Shown one piece after another: positions 16,460 to 25,792 of a stretch of DNA of 42,388 nucleotides. Each line of letters opens with the position of its first letter. Position 1 is the stretch's first letter. The translations under genes were made by a program, and so were the position numbers. Source of the stretch: Frateuria sp. Soil773 (lineage in GTDB: Bacteria > Pseudomonadota > Gammaproteobacteria > Xanthomonadales > Rhodanobacteraceae); assembly GCF_001428405.1 (NCBI RefSeq), contig NZ_LMSL01000040.1, forward strand, positions 44,698 to 87,085, in the 5' to 3' direction. The notes under the pieces are model-generated. The model had not been told where the DNA came from and did no database searches. It saw only the letters and a program-made list of their open reading frames with translations.

Positions 16460-19400
16460 ATGCGCCTGACCACGATCAAACTCGCCGGCTTCAAGTCCTT
16501 CGTCGATCCGACCATGCTGCACCTGCCCACCAACATGATCGGCGTGGTCGGGCCCAACGGCTGCGGCAAGTCGAACATCATCGACGCGATCCGTTGGGTG
16601 ATGGGCGAAAGCGCGGCCAGCCGCCTGCGCGGCGACTCGCTCACCGACGTGATCTTCTCCGGCTCCAATACGCGCAAGCCGGTGGGGCAGGCCACGGTCG
16701 AGCTGATCTTCGACAACGCCGACGGCGCCATCCAGGGCGAGTACGGCCAGTACGCCGAGATCTCGGTGAAGCGCCAGGTGACGCGCGACGGCCAGTCGTC
16801 CTACTTCCTCAACGGCGCGCGCTGCCGCCGCCGCGACATCACCGACCTGTTCCTCGGCACGGGCCTGGGGCCGCGCAGCTACTCGATCATCGAGCAGGGC
16901 ATGATCAGCCAGATCATCGAGGCGCACCCGGAGGAACTGCGCACGCACCTGGAGGAGGCCGCCGGCATCTCCAAGTACAAGGAGCGCCGCAAGGAAACCG
17001 AGAGCCGCATCAAGTCCACCCGCGAGAACCTCGACCGCGTGCGCGACGTGCGCGACGAGGTGGACAAGCAGCTCGACCACCTCAACCGCCAGGCCCGCGC
17101 GGCCGAACGCTGGAAGGCGCTGAAGGAAGAGCAGACGCGCAAGGAAGCCGAACTGCGCGCGCTGGAATACCGCGACCTGAAGGGCCGGCACGACGGCGAA
17201 GGCGCCGGGCTGTCGGCGGCCGAGACCGAGATCGAGAAATACCTCGCCGACCAGCGCCAGGCCGAGGCGCAGCTTGAAAGCGTGCGCGAGCGCCACACCG
17301 GCGCCAGCGAGCACCTCAACGCGGTGCAGGCCGAGGTCTACAAGGTCGGCGCCGAGATCGCCCGCGTCGAGCAGCAGGTGCGGCACAACCGCGAGACCGC
17401 CGAGCGCCTGCAACGCGCGCACGGCGAGGCGGAGCGCGAGCACGCCGAGCTGGCGGCGCACATCGCCAGCGACCGCGAGCAGATCGAAGCGCTGCGCATG
17501 GCGCTGGCCGAAGGCGAGCCGAAGCTCGAGGCGCTGCAGCAGATGCAGGACGACACCGCCGAGGCGCTGCGCAGCACCGAGATCAAGCTGGCCGACTGGC
17601 AGCAGCGCTGGGACAGCCACACCCGCACCGCCGGCGAGGCGAGCCGCGCCGCCGAGGTGGAACGCACCAAGCTGGCCTACCTGGACCGCCAGGCGGTGGA
17701 TCTCTCCCGCCGCCGCGAGGCGCTGGACAACGAGCACAAGGCCACCGACATCGCCGCGCTCGACGCCGCGGCCGAACAACTGCACGCCGAGCACGATACC
17801 CAGCGCGAGCGCGTGGAAAGCCTGGGCAGCCTGCTCGACCAGCACAAGCTCAGCCACGAGCGGGTGCAGGACGAGGAGCGCCAACTGCAGTCCACCCTCA
17901 ACGAGGCGCGCCAGCAACTGCAGACCGCGCGCGGCCGGCTGGCCTCGCTGGAGGCCCTGCAGCATGCCGCGCTCGGCCAGGAAGAGAGCGCCGCCAGCAG
18001 CTGGCTGAGCCGGCTGGGGCTGGACAAGTCGCGTCGCCTGGGCGAGTCGCTGCAGGTCGAGGCCGGCTGGGAGACCGCGGTGGAAACCGCGCTCAGCGGT
18101 TTCCTCGACAGCGTGCTGGTGGACGGTTCGCATGCGCTGGCCGGCGAGTTCTGCGGCCTGGAGAACGCCGACGTCGCCCTGCTCGACAGCGTCGAAGGCG
18201 GCGCCAACACCGCCGGCACGCTGGCCGCCCACGTGCGCGGGCCGGCCGCCGCGGTGGCGATCCTCGGCCACGTGCTCACCGCCGAAACGCTGGACGACGC
18301 GCACCGGCGCGTGGCCTCGCTGTCCGCGCTGGCGCCGTACCAGTCGGTAATGACCCGCGCCGGCGAATGGCTGGGCCCGGGCTGGGCGCGGGTGCGCCGT
18401 GCCCAGGGCAGCCAGGTGGGCGTGCTCGCGCGCGAGCGCGAGATCCGCACGCTGACCGCGCAGGTCGAGGCGCTGGAAGCGCGCATCGAGGAAGCCACCG
18501 GGCAGCTCGACGACCTGCGCACCCGCAAGTTCGAGGCCGAGCGCGCGCGCGACGACGCCCAGCGCGAGCTGTACAACGCGCACCGGCGCCAGTCCGAGCT
18601 GGCCGGCCAGTTGCAAAGCCATCGCGGCAAGATGGAAACCGCGCGGGCCCGCGCGGAGAAGGTGGCCGGCGAGCTGTCCGAGCTGGTCGACCAGCTCGAC
18701 GAACTGCAGGGCCAGACCCGCGAGGCGCGGGCGCGGCTGGACGAATCGGTCAACAACATGGGCGACCTGGAAGACCAGCGCCGCGAACTGGAGAACGAGC
18801 GCCGCGCGCTGCTGGAGGCGCGCGAGGAAGCGCGCATGAACGCGCGCGAGGCCGCCGACCAGTCGCATGCGCTGGCGCTGGGGCTGGAGTCCAAGCGTTC
18901 CTCGCTGGCCTCGCTGGAACAGGCGCTGGCGCGCATGGACGCCCAGTTGCGCCAGATCGAGGCGCGCCGCACCGAAGTGGCCGAGCAACTGGCCGCCGGC
19001 TCCGACCCGATCGCCGAGCTCGAGGCCGAGCGGCAGGCCTACCTCGACCAGCGCCTGCTGGTCGACAGGCAACTGGTCGAGGCGCGCCGCGCGCTGGAAG
19101 ACTGCGACGCCGAGTTCCGCCGGCTGGAGCAGCAGCGCCAGCAGACCGAGCAGCACCTCGCCGGCCTGCGCGAAAAGCTGTCGGAGAAACGCCTTGCCGC
19201 GCAGGCACTGCAACTGCGCGCGCAGCAACTGGCCGAGGCGATCACCGCCTCCGGCCTCGAACTGGAGCCGCTGCTGGCCGAACTGCCCGAGGACGTCGAC
19301 GCCGCGCAATGGCGGCAGCAGCTCGGCGAGATCGGGCAGAAGATCGTGCGACTGGAGCCGGTCAACCTCGCCGCGATCCAGGAGCACGCCGAGCAGAGCG

Positions 19401-19969
19401 AGCGCAAGACCTACCTGGACAACCAACTGGCCGACCTGGTCAGCGCGATGGAAACGCTCGAAGGCGCGATCAAGAAGATCGACCGCGAGACCCGCCAGCG
19501 CTTCAAGGAAACCTTCGACAAGGTCAACGCCGGCGTGCAGGCGCTGTTCCCGCGCCTGTTCGGCGGCGGCCACGCCTACCTGGAACTGACCGGCGACGAC
19601 CTGCTCGACACCGGCGTGTCGATCATGGCGCGCCCGCCCGGCAAGCGCCCGTCCAACATATCGCTGCTGTCCGGCGGCGAGAAGGCGCTCACCGCGGTGT
19701 CGCTGGTGTTCGCGATCTTCGGCCTGAATCCCGCGCCGTTCTGCCTGCTCGACGAGGTGGACGCGCCGCTGGACGAGGCCAACGTGGGCCGCTTCTCCAA
19801 CATGGTGAAGGAGATGAGCGAGAAGGTGCAGTTCATCTTCGTCAGCCACAACAAGGCGACGATGGAAGCGGCCACCCAGCTGTGCGGCGTGACCATGCGC
19901 GAACCCGGCGTGTCGCGCCTGGTGCAGGTGGACCTCGCCGAAGCGGCTAAACTGGCCGGAGCTGCCTGA
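16460..19969 (+). CDS. smc: chromosome segregation ATPase SMC
   Basis: A 1169-residue SMC protein that compacts and segregates the chromosome, normally with ScpA and ScpB (neither gene is in the window). The N-terminal head has Walker A GPNGCGKSN (31-39) and GESAASRLRGDSLTDVIFSGS; long coiled coils run from about 170 to 500 and 670 to 1000, flanking a hinge around 515-660 (FLDSVLVDGSHALAGEF region). The C-terminal head has the signature LLSGGEKALT (about 1069-1078) and Walker B CLLDEVDAPLDEAN. The start MRLTTIKLAGFKSFVDPT is the family N-terminus. zipA follows after seven bases, the usual Xanthomonadales order. The 171-base gap after bolA probably carries its promoter. Confidence 0.97.
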   Translation: MRLTTIKLAGFKSFVDPTMLHLPTNMIGVVGPNGCGKSNIIDAIRWVMGESAASRLRGDSLTDVIFSGSNTRKPVGQATVELIFDNADGAIQGEYGQYAEISVKRQVTRDGQSSYFLNGARCRRRDITDLFLGTGLGPRSYSIIEQGMISQIIEAHPEELRTHLEEAAGISKYKERRKETESRIKSTRENLDRVRDVRDEVDKQLDHLNRQARAAERWKALKEEQTRKEAELRALEYRDLKGRHDGEGAGLSAAETEIEKYLADQRQAEAQLESVRERHTGASEHLNAVQAEVYKVGAEIARVEQQVRHNRETAERLQRAHGEAEREHAELAAHIASDREQIEALRMALAEGEPKLEALQQMQDDTAEALRSTEIKLADWQQRWDSHTRTAGEASRAAEVERTKLAYLDRQAVDLSRRREALDNEHKATDIAALDAAAEQLHAEHDTQRERVESLGSLLDQHKLSHERVQDEERQLQSTLNEARQQLQTARGRLASLEALQHAALGQEESAASSWLSRLGLDKSRRLGESLQVEAGWETAVETALSGFLDSVLVDGSHALAGEFCGLENADVALLDSVEGGANTAGTLAAHVRGPAAAVAILGHVLTAETLDDAHRRVASLSALAPYQSVMTRAGEWLGPGWARVRRAQGSQVGVLAREREIRTLTAQVEALEARIEEATGQLDDLRTRKFEAERARDDAQRELYNAHRRQSELAGQLQSHRGKMETARARAEKVAGELSELVDQLDELQGQTREARARLDESVNNMGDLEDQRRELENERRALLEAREEARMNAREAADQSHALALGLESKRSSLASLEQALARMDAQLRQIEARRTEVAEQLAAGSDPIAELEAERQAYLDQRLLVDRQLVEARRALEDCDAEFRRLEQQRQQTEQHLAGLREKLSEKRLAAQALQLRAQQLAEAITASGLELEPLLAELPEDVDAAQWRQQLGEIGQKIVRLEPVNLAAIQEHAEQSERKTYLDNQLADLVSAMETLEGAIKKIDRETRQRFKETFDKVNAGVQALFPRLFGGGHAYLELTGDDLLDTGVSIMARPPGKRPSNISLLSGGEKALTAVSLVFAIFGLNPAPFCLLDEVDAPLDEANVGRFSNMVKEMSEKVQFIFVSHNKATMEAATQLCGVTMREPGVSRLVQVDLAEAAKLAGAA

Positions 19970-19976
19970 GGAACCG

Positions 19977-20987
19977 ATGATGACGCTTCAACCCGTGCTC
20001 GCCTTCGCCTGGAATCCCGCCGTCGGCATTCCGCTGCTTATCGTCGGGGTGATCGTGCTCGCGCTGATCTGGCTGTTCGGCCAGCCGAAGAAGGAGCAGG
20101 GTAAGCGACGCGTGCCGACGCCGCAGGGCAGCGAACGGCGCGAGCCGACGCTGGGCGACGCGGGCGAGGCCGATGCGATGGCGTCCTTCGGCGCGCTGGA
20201 CGACGCGAGGGATCTTCCGGCGGCGAAGCCGCAGCAGGGCGAGCTGGACGTGGGCCTGCGCGAGGAACTGGAAAAGCTCGGCGCTACGGTGGCCGGTGGC
20301 CGCTCGTCCGCCGCGCCGCTGCCCCAGCCCACCGGGCATGCCGCATCCATCGTCGATGCCCTGCGCGCGCCCTCGCAGCCCGAAGCGGGCGCTGCGCCCG
20401 CGGCGGTTCCGGCCCCGGTGCCCGCCGCCGCACCAGCCGCCGCCCCGGCATCGGCGCCCGCCGCACCGGCTGCTCCGACGCCGGCTGCCGCGCCCAAGGC
20501 GCCGCCGCGTTCCGAGCTGGGGCGCCGGCCGCCGCAGATGCCCGTGGAGCGCATCGTCACGCTGTTCCTGGTCGCCCGCGAAGGCAGCCATTTCAATGGC
20601 GCCGACCTGATCGTCGCGGCCGAGAAGGCCGGGCTCGAATTCGGCGACATGGGCATCTACCATCGCCTGGTGGACGGCAAGCGCGAGCTGGGCCCGATCT
20701 TCAGCGTGGCCAACATGCTCAAGCCCGGCAACTTCGACCTGAGCCGGCTCGACCAGTTGCGCACGCCCGGCCTGACCTTCTTCATGACCCTGCCGGCGCC
20801 GATTCCCGCGCTGGATGCCTGGGACGCGATGCTGCCCACCGTGCAACGCCTGGCCGAGCTGCTCGACGGCCTGGTGCTCGACGAGGAGCGCAACGCGCTC
20901 GGCCGCCAGCGCATCGCGCACATCCGCGACGAACTGCGCGGCTGGGACCGCGACCACGAAGGCGAGGAAATCGTCTTCGGGCGCTGA
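19977..20987 (+). CDS. zipA: cell division protein ZipA
   Basis: A 336-residue division protein that tethers FtsZ to the inner membrane. Order of parts: an N-terminal membrane anchor (GIPLLIVGVIVLALIWLFG, about 19-37), a basic stretch (KKEQGKRR), a long Pro/Ala linker (about 130-180), and the ZipA C-terminal FtsZ-binding domain from about residue 190 (VERIVTLFLVARE, LEFGDMGIYHR, FFMTLPAPIPALDAWDAM). Two adjacent ATGs (19977, 19980) both fit the GAGGA ribosome site. In many relatives ligA follows zipA; here it does not, and the next gene is a receiver-like protein after about 130 bases. Confidence 0.93.
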   Translation: MMTLQPVLAFAWNPAVGIPLLIVGVIVLALIWLFGQPKKEQGKRRVPTPQGSERREPTLGDAGEADAMASFGALDDARDLPAAKPQQGELDVGLREELEKLGATVAGGRSSAAPLPQPTGHAASIVDALRAPSQPEAGAAPAAVPAPVPAAAPAAAPASAPAAPAAPTPAAAPKAPPRSELGRRPPQMPVERIVTLFLVAREGSHFNGADLIVAAEKAGLEFGDMGIYHRLVDGKRELGPIFSVANMLKPGNFDLSRLDQLRTPGLTFFMTLPAPIPALDAWDAMLPTVQRLAELLDGLVLDEERNALGRQRIAHIRDELRGWDRDHEGEEIVFGR

Positions 20988-21120
20988 GCGCCGCAAGGAT
21001 GCCGACGATCCCGCCGCGGCCGGCGTACGCCGGTCGTGGGCGGAAGAGGGGAATGGACGGCGCGTTGGCCGGCGCCGCCCATGCTGCATCTGATACCGCC
21101 TGGCCGGCGCTGGAGTGACC

Positions 21121-21507
21121 ATGGCTGCGTCGAACCCGCTCGCGCTGATCGTCGATCGCTCCTGGATGATCGCGGAGAGTGCCGCGCTGGCGCTGGAGAG
21201 CGAGGGATTTTCCACGCTCACCGCCACGCAGGCCGACGAAGCGCATCGTCTGATCGAGCTGCATCCGTCGTTGGCCGTGCTGATCGCGCATATCCATCTG
21301 GCCGACGAGAGCGAATCGGAGGCGCTGGTGGTGGCCGCGGCGGAACGCTACCCCAGGCTCGCGATCGTGCTGGTGTCCAGCAGCGTGCCGGCGAGGCCGG
21401 CCGCCATGCCGGCTGCCGCCGTCACGTTGATGAAACCGTTCGGGCGCGATCAACTGGTCGCGGCGATCCGCGAAGCGCAGCGCCGGGTGGCCGGTTTTTC
21501 GGGCTGA
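21121..21507 (+). CDS. degenerate receiver-domain protein
   Basis: A 128-residue stand-alone response-regulator receiver fold: LALIVDRSWMIAES (first strand, with one of the usual two acidic residues, Asp12), an alternating helix-strand pattern, a Ser near the Thr/Ser site (VLVSSS), and the conserved Lys in TLMKPFGRDQLVAAIRE (Lys105). The phosphoacceptor position, aligned on SLAVLIAHIHL, is His57 instead of Asp, so it probably cannot be phosphorylated in the normal way. No output domain. The start is ATG 21121, with GGAG six bases upstream. Partner and role unknown. Confidence 0.75.
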   Translation: MAASNPLALIVDRSWMIAESAALALESEGFSTLTATQADEAHRLIELHPSLAVLIAHIHLADESESEALVVAAAERYPRLAIVLVSSSVPARPAAMPAAAVTLMKPFGRDQLVAAIREAQRRVAGFSG

Positions 21508-21540
21508 CACCCGGGCTGACGCCCGCGGCCACGGCCGCCT

Positions 21541-21846
21541 TCATGCCATGGACGAGCGGTCGCCGCCCTGCGGGCGGGGTTCCTGATGCACCGCGCCGAG
21601 GTAGAAGCCGGTGGCGATGATCGTGACGAGGGCGACCAGCAGCAGGATGTAGGCGAGCCAGCGGGCATGCGGCAAGGCATCGCGCAAGGCGGCGTTGGAG
21701 CGCGGTGCCGGCCGCCTGCGCGGCGGATGGGTCGGCTGCCGGTTCGGTGCGGCGGACGGCAAGGCGGCGACCGCCTTGCCATAGGCTTCGAGGAACCGCC
21801 TCTGTTCGAGGCGGCTGACTCCGGCGTGCGGCGGCCGCTTGCCCAT
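21541..21846 (-). CDS. small single-pass membrane protein
   Basis: A 101-residue hypothetical protein with a polar N-terminus (MGKRPPHAGVSRLEQRRFLE), a basic Pro-rich stretch (THPPRRRPAPRSN), one transmembrane helix (LAYILLLVALVTIIATGFYLG) and a short tail. Topology is probably N-in. No family recognised. It converges with the receiver-like gene; the 33-base gap shows no clear terminator. Confidence 0.55.
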   Translation of the reverse strand: MGKRPPHAGVSRLEQRRFLEAYGKAVAALPSAAPNRQPTHPPRRRPAPRSNAALRDALPHARWLAYILLLVALVTIIATGFYLGAVHQEPRPQGGDRSSMA

Positions 21847-22108
21847 GGCGGGATCCTCGGTGTGCCCTGTGCGAGACAGGCTGCGCCAGCGGGCGTTACC
21901 GGGGTGTCATGGAAAGCTGGTGCCGCCGTTTTCCCGCCGGTCGTCGTACCGGTTGCAGCGCGGCTCGTCCATGCGCGGCGCGGCGAAACCGGCAGTCGCG
22001 TGCGTGCTGGCCCCGGATGCCGGGAGGATTTCCGATGCCGGGCTTGCCTGGGCCGATCCCGATGGCGCCTCGCGGGCTCGCAAGGGCAGCGCCAAGCGGC
22101 TTTGCCGG

Positions 22109-22678
22109 CTAGGACGCCGACGGCGGACCGGCCCCAAGCAGGTCCGCCTGGGGCGGGGCATAGCTGAGCCGGCCGTCCACCACCCGTGCGACGGAAGTGT
22201 AGGGATGGACGGTGCTGTGCGTGGCGCCGGCGATGTGCACGACCTCGATGCCGCGCACGCGCAGGGCATCGGCGATCATCGAGCGGTGGCAGCGCCACCA
22301 GACGGCCTCGGCGCACATCAGCGCGGTGCGCAGGCGGGTTGCCAGGGCGAGCAGGTCGTCCAGGCCGCCGGCGAATTCGGCGCTGTCCATGTAGTCGGCA
22401 TAGCCGCGGAACGAGGCGTTGCGCCAGGCGGTGTTGGGGGAATCGGGCCTGGCCTTGCGCCGGCCGCCGAGCTGCGGCAGCCACCGGTAGGCGATGCCCT
22501 GGGCCTGCAGGGCCGCGGCCAATGCGTCGCTGGCGAATTGCGGATGGCGGCGCGAGCCGGGAAAGCGCCGCACGTCGGCGATCGCTTCGATCCGGTATGC
22601 GCGCAGCAGATCGAGGAACTCCGCCAGCGTGCGGGTGGAGTGACCGATCGTCCAGATCGTGGCGGGAAGCGCTGGCAT
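22109..22678 (-). CDS. DUF488 family protein
   Basis: A 189-residue DUF488 protein. The pattern is typical: TIWTIGHSTRTLAEFLDLL at the N-terminus, IEAIADVRRFPGSRRHPQF, LPQLGGRRK, FRGYADYM, and near the C-terminus ALMCAEAVWWRCHRSMIADAL, with the conserved Cys-Ala-Glu and Cys-His residues that suggest an enzymatic or nucleic-acid-modifying role. Function is not established. Its ATG overlaps the stop of the upstream DUF2945 gene by one base (TGATG), so they form a coupled pair. Confidence 0.88.
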   Translation of the reverse strand: MPALPATIWTIGHSTRTLAEFLDLLRAYRIEAIADVRRFPGSRRHPQFASDALAAALQAQGIAYRWLPQLGGRRKARPDSPNTAWRNASFRGYADYMDSAEFAGGLDDLLALATRLRTALMCAEAVWWRCHRSMIADALRVRGIEVVHIAGATHSTVHPYTSVARVVDGRLSYAPPQADLLGAGPPSAS

Positions 22679-22890
22679 CAGGCGATCCGGTGCAGCGCCG
22701 ATCCCTTGTGCATGGCGACGTGGTCGGTCTTGTCGCTCTTGATCTCGTACTGCGGGTCGTCCTCGCTGCAGCGGCGCACGTGGCCCTTGTACTCGGTGTC
22801 GCGCGTGTGCACCTTGGTGATCGTGCCGCTGACGTAGCCGGCTTCGGAATTCCAGCGAACGTGGTCGCCGACCTTGAAGGGATGGGGCAT
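22678..22890 (-). CDS. DUF2945 (HVA1/Tudor-like) protein
   Basis: A 70-residue small beta-barrel protein of the DUF2945/hypervirulence-associated Tudor-like family: FKVGDHVRWNSEAGYVSGTI, HTRDTEYKGHVRR and PQYEIKSDKTDHVAMHKGSAL match the usual pattern ending in a Lys-rich, HK-G-x-L segment. The start ATG 22890 has GGAGA six bases upstream. Paired with DUF488, as often seen in proteobacteria. Role unknown; the fold suggests nucleic-acid or peptide binding. Confidence 0.85.
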   Translation of the reverse strand: MPHPFKVGDHVRWNSEAGYVSGTITKVHTRDTEYKGHVRRCSEDDPQYEIKSDKTDHVAMHKGSALHRIA

Positions 22891-23005
22891 GTGGCTTCTC
22901 CGCTGCGTAGCCCTTCGAATGGAAGCAGCCTGCGCTTGACAGGTGCGTGAACGCCTCGCCGCGCGCCGGGGCCGGTAATCCCGGCTCCGGCACGCTTGCC
23001 GGCGG

Positions 23006-24652
23006 TCAGGCCAGGGCCGCGTCGACGATCTCCTGCGCCTCGGCAAGCAGGCTTTGCAGGTGCTCCTCGCTCTTGAAGCTCTCGGCGTAGATCTTGTAGA
23101 TCGCCTCGGTGCCGGACGGTCGGGCGGCGAACCAGCCGCTGGCGGCGACCGCCTTGATGCCGCCGATGGCGGCGTCGTTGCCGGGCGCCTTGTCCAGCAC
23201 CTGCTGGATCTTCTCGCCGGCAAGCCGGTCGGTGCGCAACTGGGCGGGCGACAGCCTGGCCAGTTGCGCCTTCTGCGCGGGCGTGGCGGCGGCCTCGACG
23301 CGGTTGCCGTACGGCTTGCCGAGCTCCTGCGTGAGCTGCGCGAACAACTCGCCCGGGTCGCGGCCCGTGCGTGCGGTGAGTTCGGCCGACAGCAGGGCCG
23401 GCACCAGGCCGTCCTTGTCGGTGGACCAGGCGGTGCCGTCGCGGCGCAACAGCGAGGCGCCGGCGCTTTCCTCGCAGCCGAAGCCGAGCGAACCGTCGTA
23501 CAGGCCCTCGGCGAACCACTTGAAGCCCACCGGCACCTCGTACAGCCGGCGGCCGAGCCGTGCGACCACGCGGTCGATCAGCGCGGTGGTGACGACGGTC
23601 TTGCCGACGGCCGCCTGTGCGCTCCACCCGGGCCGGTGCCGGTAGAGGTAGTCGACCAGCACCGACAGGTAGTTGTTCGGCTCCATCAGGCCGCTGGAGC
23701 GGGCGACGATGCCGTGGCGGTCGTGGTCGGTATCGCAGGCGAAGGCGACGTCGTAGCGGTCCTTCAATCCGATCAGCCGCTGCATCGCGTGGCTGGACGA
23801 CGGGTCCATGCGGATCCTGCCGTCCCAGTCCAGCGACATGAAGGCGAACTGCGGATCGACTGCGTCGCTGACCACGTCGAGATCGATCCGGTAGTGCTCG
23901 GCGATCGGCCCCCAGTAGTGCACGCCGGCGCCGCCCAGCGGATCGACGCCCATGCGCACGCCGGCGGCGCGGATCGCCTCGAAGTCGACGATGCTGCCGA
24001 GGTCGGCGACGTAGGCGCCGAGGTAGTCGTACGCACGGACGTTCGCCGCCTTGCGCGCCTGCGCCAGCGGCATCCGCCGCACGCCCTTCAGGCCGTCCTC
24101 GAGCAGGGCGTTGGCACGGTCCTGCACCCAGCGGGTGATCCCGGTGTCGGCCGGCCCGCCGTTGGTCGGGTTGTACTTGAAGCCGCCGTTGTCCGGCGGG
24201 TTGTGCGACGGCGTGACCACGATGCCGTCGGCCAGGCCGCTCGTGCGGCCCCTGTTGTAGGCCAGGATCGCGTGCGAGACCGCCGGCGTGGGCGTGAATT
24301 CGCCGCCGGCGGAGACCATCGTCTCCACCCCGTTCGCCGCCAGCACCTCCAGTGCGCTGTCGAACGCCGGCTGCGACAGCGCATGCGTGTCCGCGCCGAT
24401 GAACAACGGACCGTCGATGCCGTTCTGCCGGCGGTAGTCGCAGATCGCCTGGCTGACGGCGAGGATGTGCCACTCGTTGAAACTGCGCTCGAACGAACTG
24501 CCGCGATGGCCGGACGTGCCGAACGCCACGCGCTGCGCCGGCACGCCGGGATCGGGCCGCAGGTCGGCGTATGCGGCGAGCAGGGCGTGGATGTCGACCA
24601 GGGCGGAGGCGGGCGCCGGCTTGCCGGCGAGGGGATCGAGTTTCTGGCTCAT
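23006..24652 (-). CDS. pgm: phosphoglucomutase (alpha-D-glucose specific)
   Basis: A 548-residue alpha-phosphohexomutase that interconverts glucose 1-phosphate and glucose 6-phosphate. Motifs: [17 protein letters not shown] near the N-terminus, catalytic phosphoserine Ser149 in [13 protein letters not shown], metal loop [10 protein letters not shown], sugar-binding CEESAGAS, and the C-terminal phosphate-binding [16 protein letters not shown]. Length and motifs match E. coli Pgm (546 residues) rather than the ManB/AlgC group. The start ATG 24652 has AGGA just upstream. Only 18 bases separate its start from the truncated P450 reading frame on the other strand, leaving little room for its own promoter outside that frame. 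Confidence 0.95.
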   Translation of the reverse strand: MSQKLDPLAGKPAPASALVDIHALLAAYADLRPDPGVPAQRVAFGTSGHRGSSFERSFNEWHILAVSQAICDYRRQNGIDGPLFIGADTHALSQPAFDSALEVLAANGVETMVSAGGEFTPTPAVSHAILAYNRGRTSGLADGIVVTPSHNPPDNGGFKYNPTNGGPADTGITRWVQDRANALLEDGLKGVRRMPLAQARKAANVRAYDYLGAYVADLGSIVDFEAIRAAGVRMGVDPLGGAGVHYWGPIAEHYRIDLDVVSDAVDPQFAFMSLDWDGRIRMDPSSSHAMQRLIGLKDRYDVAFACDTDHDRHGIVARSSGLMEPNNYLSVLVDYLYRHRPGWSAQAAVGKTVVTTALIDRVVARLGRRLYEVPVGFKWFAEGLYDGSLGFGCEESAGASLLRRDGTAWSTDKDGLVPALLSAELTARTGRDPGELFAQLTQELGKPYGNRVEAAATPAQKAQLARLSPAQLRTDRLAGEKIQQVLDKAPGNDAAIGGIKAVAASGWFAARPSGTEAIYKIYAESFKSEEHLQSLLAEAQEIVDAALA

Positions 24653-24670
24653 GGGTCCTGACGGGTCTCG

Positions 24671-25792
24671 ATGAAGGATGGCGCGAACTCGCCCATGGTG
24701 CCTGATTGGCGCGGCAACGGAGTTGTCGCAGGCCAGCTCCGGTTCATCCTTCCTGGCTCCGATTCAACGATGAGGGCCGAAGGCCGCGCCATCGACCTGC
24801 GCCGCGACCTGAAGGCGATGGCGCTGGACACCATCGTCGGCATCGCCATGGGCCACGACATCGACGCGGTGAACCACGATGGCGATCCCCTGCAGCGCGA
24901 CATCGACAGCATGTTCCGGCGCCTGGGCCAGCGCACCACCGCGGCCTTCCCGTACTGGCGCTATTTCAAGCTGCCGGTGGACCGCGCGGCCGAGCGTTCG
25001 TTCGCCGACATCGAGACGCGGGTGACGGAGTTCATCCGCAACACGCGCGAGCGCATGGCGCACCAGCGCGAGCAGCAGCGCAAGCCGGCCAACATGCTGG
25101 AGGCGATGATCGCCGCCAGCGAGGATCCGGAGTCCGGGTTCACCGACGAGGAACTGGTCGCCAACGCGATCCTGAGCGTGGTCGGCGGCGAGGACACCAC
25201 CGCCAACTCGATCGGATGGATGCTGTGCCTGCTGGCGCAGAACCCGGCCGCCGCCGCCGCGCTGGCCGCCGAGGTGGACCGGGTGCTGGGCGATGCGCCG
25301 CTGCCGCGCGAGTGGGAGCAGATGAAGGCGTTCCCGTACCTGGAGGCGGCGCACAGCGAGACGCAGCGGCTGAAGGCGGTCGCCCCGTACCTGGGGCTCA
25401 CCGCCAATGCCGATTGCGTCGTGGCCGATACCTTCATCCCGAAGAACACCGCGATCATCGTGGCGACGGTGGGCGAGGGGCGCGACGAGGCGCAGTTCCC
25501 GCAGCACGAGCGGTTCCGCCCCGAGCGTTGGATCGCGGAACTGCGCGATCCGGGCGAGGAGGACCCCAGCCGCAAGCTGTTCCCGTTCGGCGGCGGGGCG
25601 CGGCTGTGCCCCGGGCGCTTCCTGGCGCTGACCGAGATCAAGGTGGTGGTGTCGATGATCCTGCGCAACTTCGAACTGGCGCCCGACCCGAAGGCGCCGC
25701 CGGCGAAGGAACTGCTGAACTTCTTCATGGCACCCAGCTCGGTGCCGGTGCGCCTGACCGCGCGCGTGCCGCCGCCGGGGAGCGCGGCTTGA
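24671..25792 (+). pseudogene. cytochrome P450, N-terminus missing
   Basis: An open frame of 373 codons, but P450 homology begins only near 24776 (EGRAIDLRRDLKAMALDTIVG), roughly 130-150 residues into a normal P450. The remaining core is well kept: I-helix VVGGEDTTANSI, K-helix ETQR (ExxR), HERFRPERW, and the heme loop FPFGGGARLCPGRF with the Cys ligand. The N-terminal helices A-C and part of D are absent, and the first ~35 codons look unrelated. The frame starts 18 bases from the divergent pgm start, so the deletion seems to have removed the P450 promoter and 5' end. A product from ATG 24671 or 24770 is unlikely to bind substrate normally. Confidence 0.75.

Noticed and set aside
15917-19849. 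A 1310-codon open frame on the minus strand.
   Set aside because: It is the antisense shadow of smc, with the Leu/Ala/Gln-rich composition produced by high-GC codon use and no recognisable domain.
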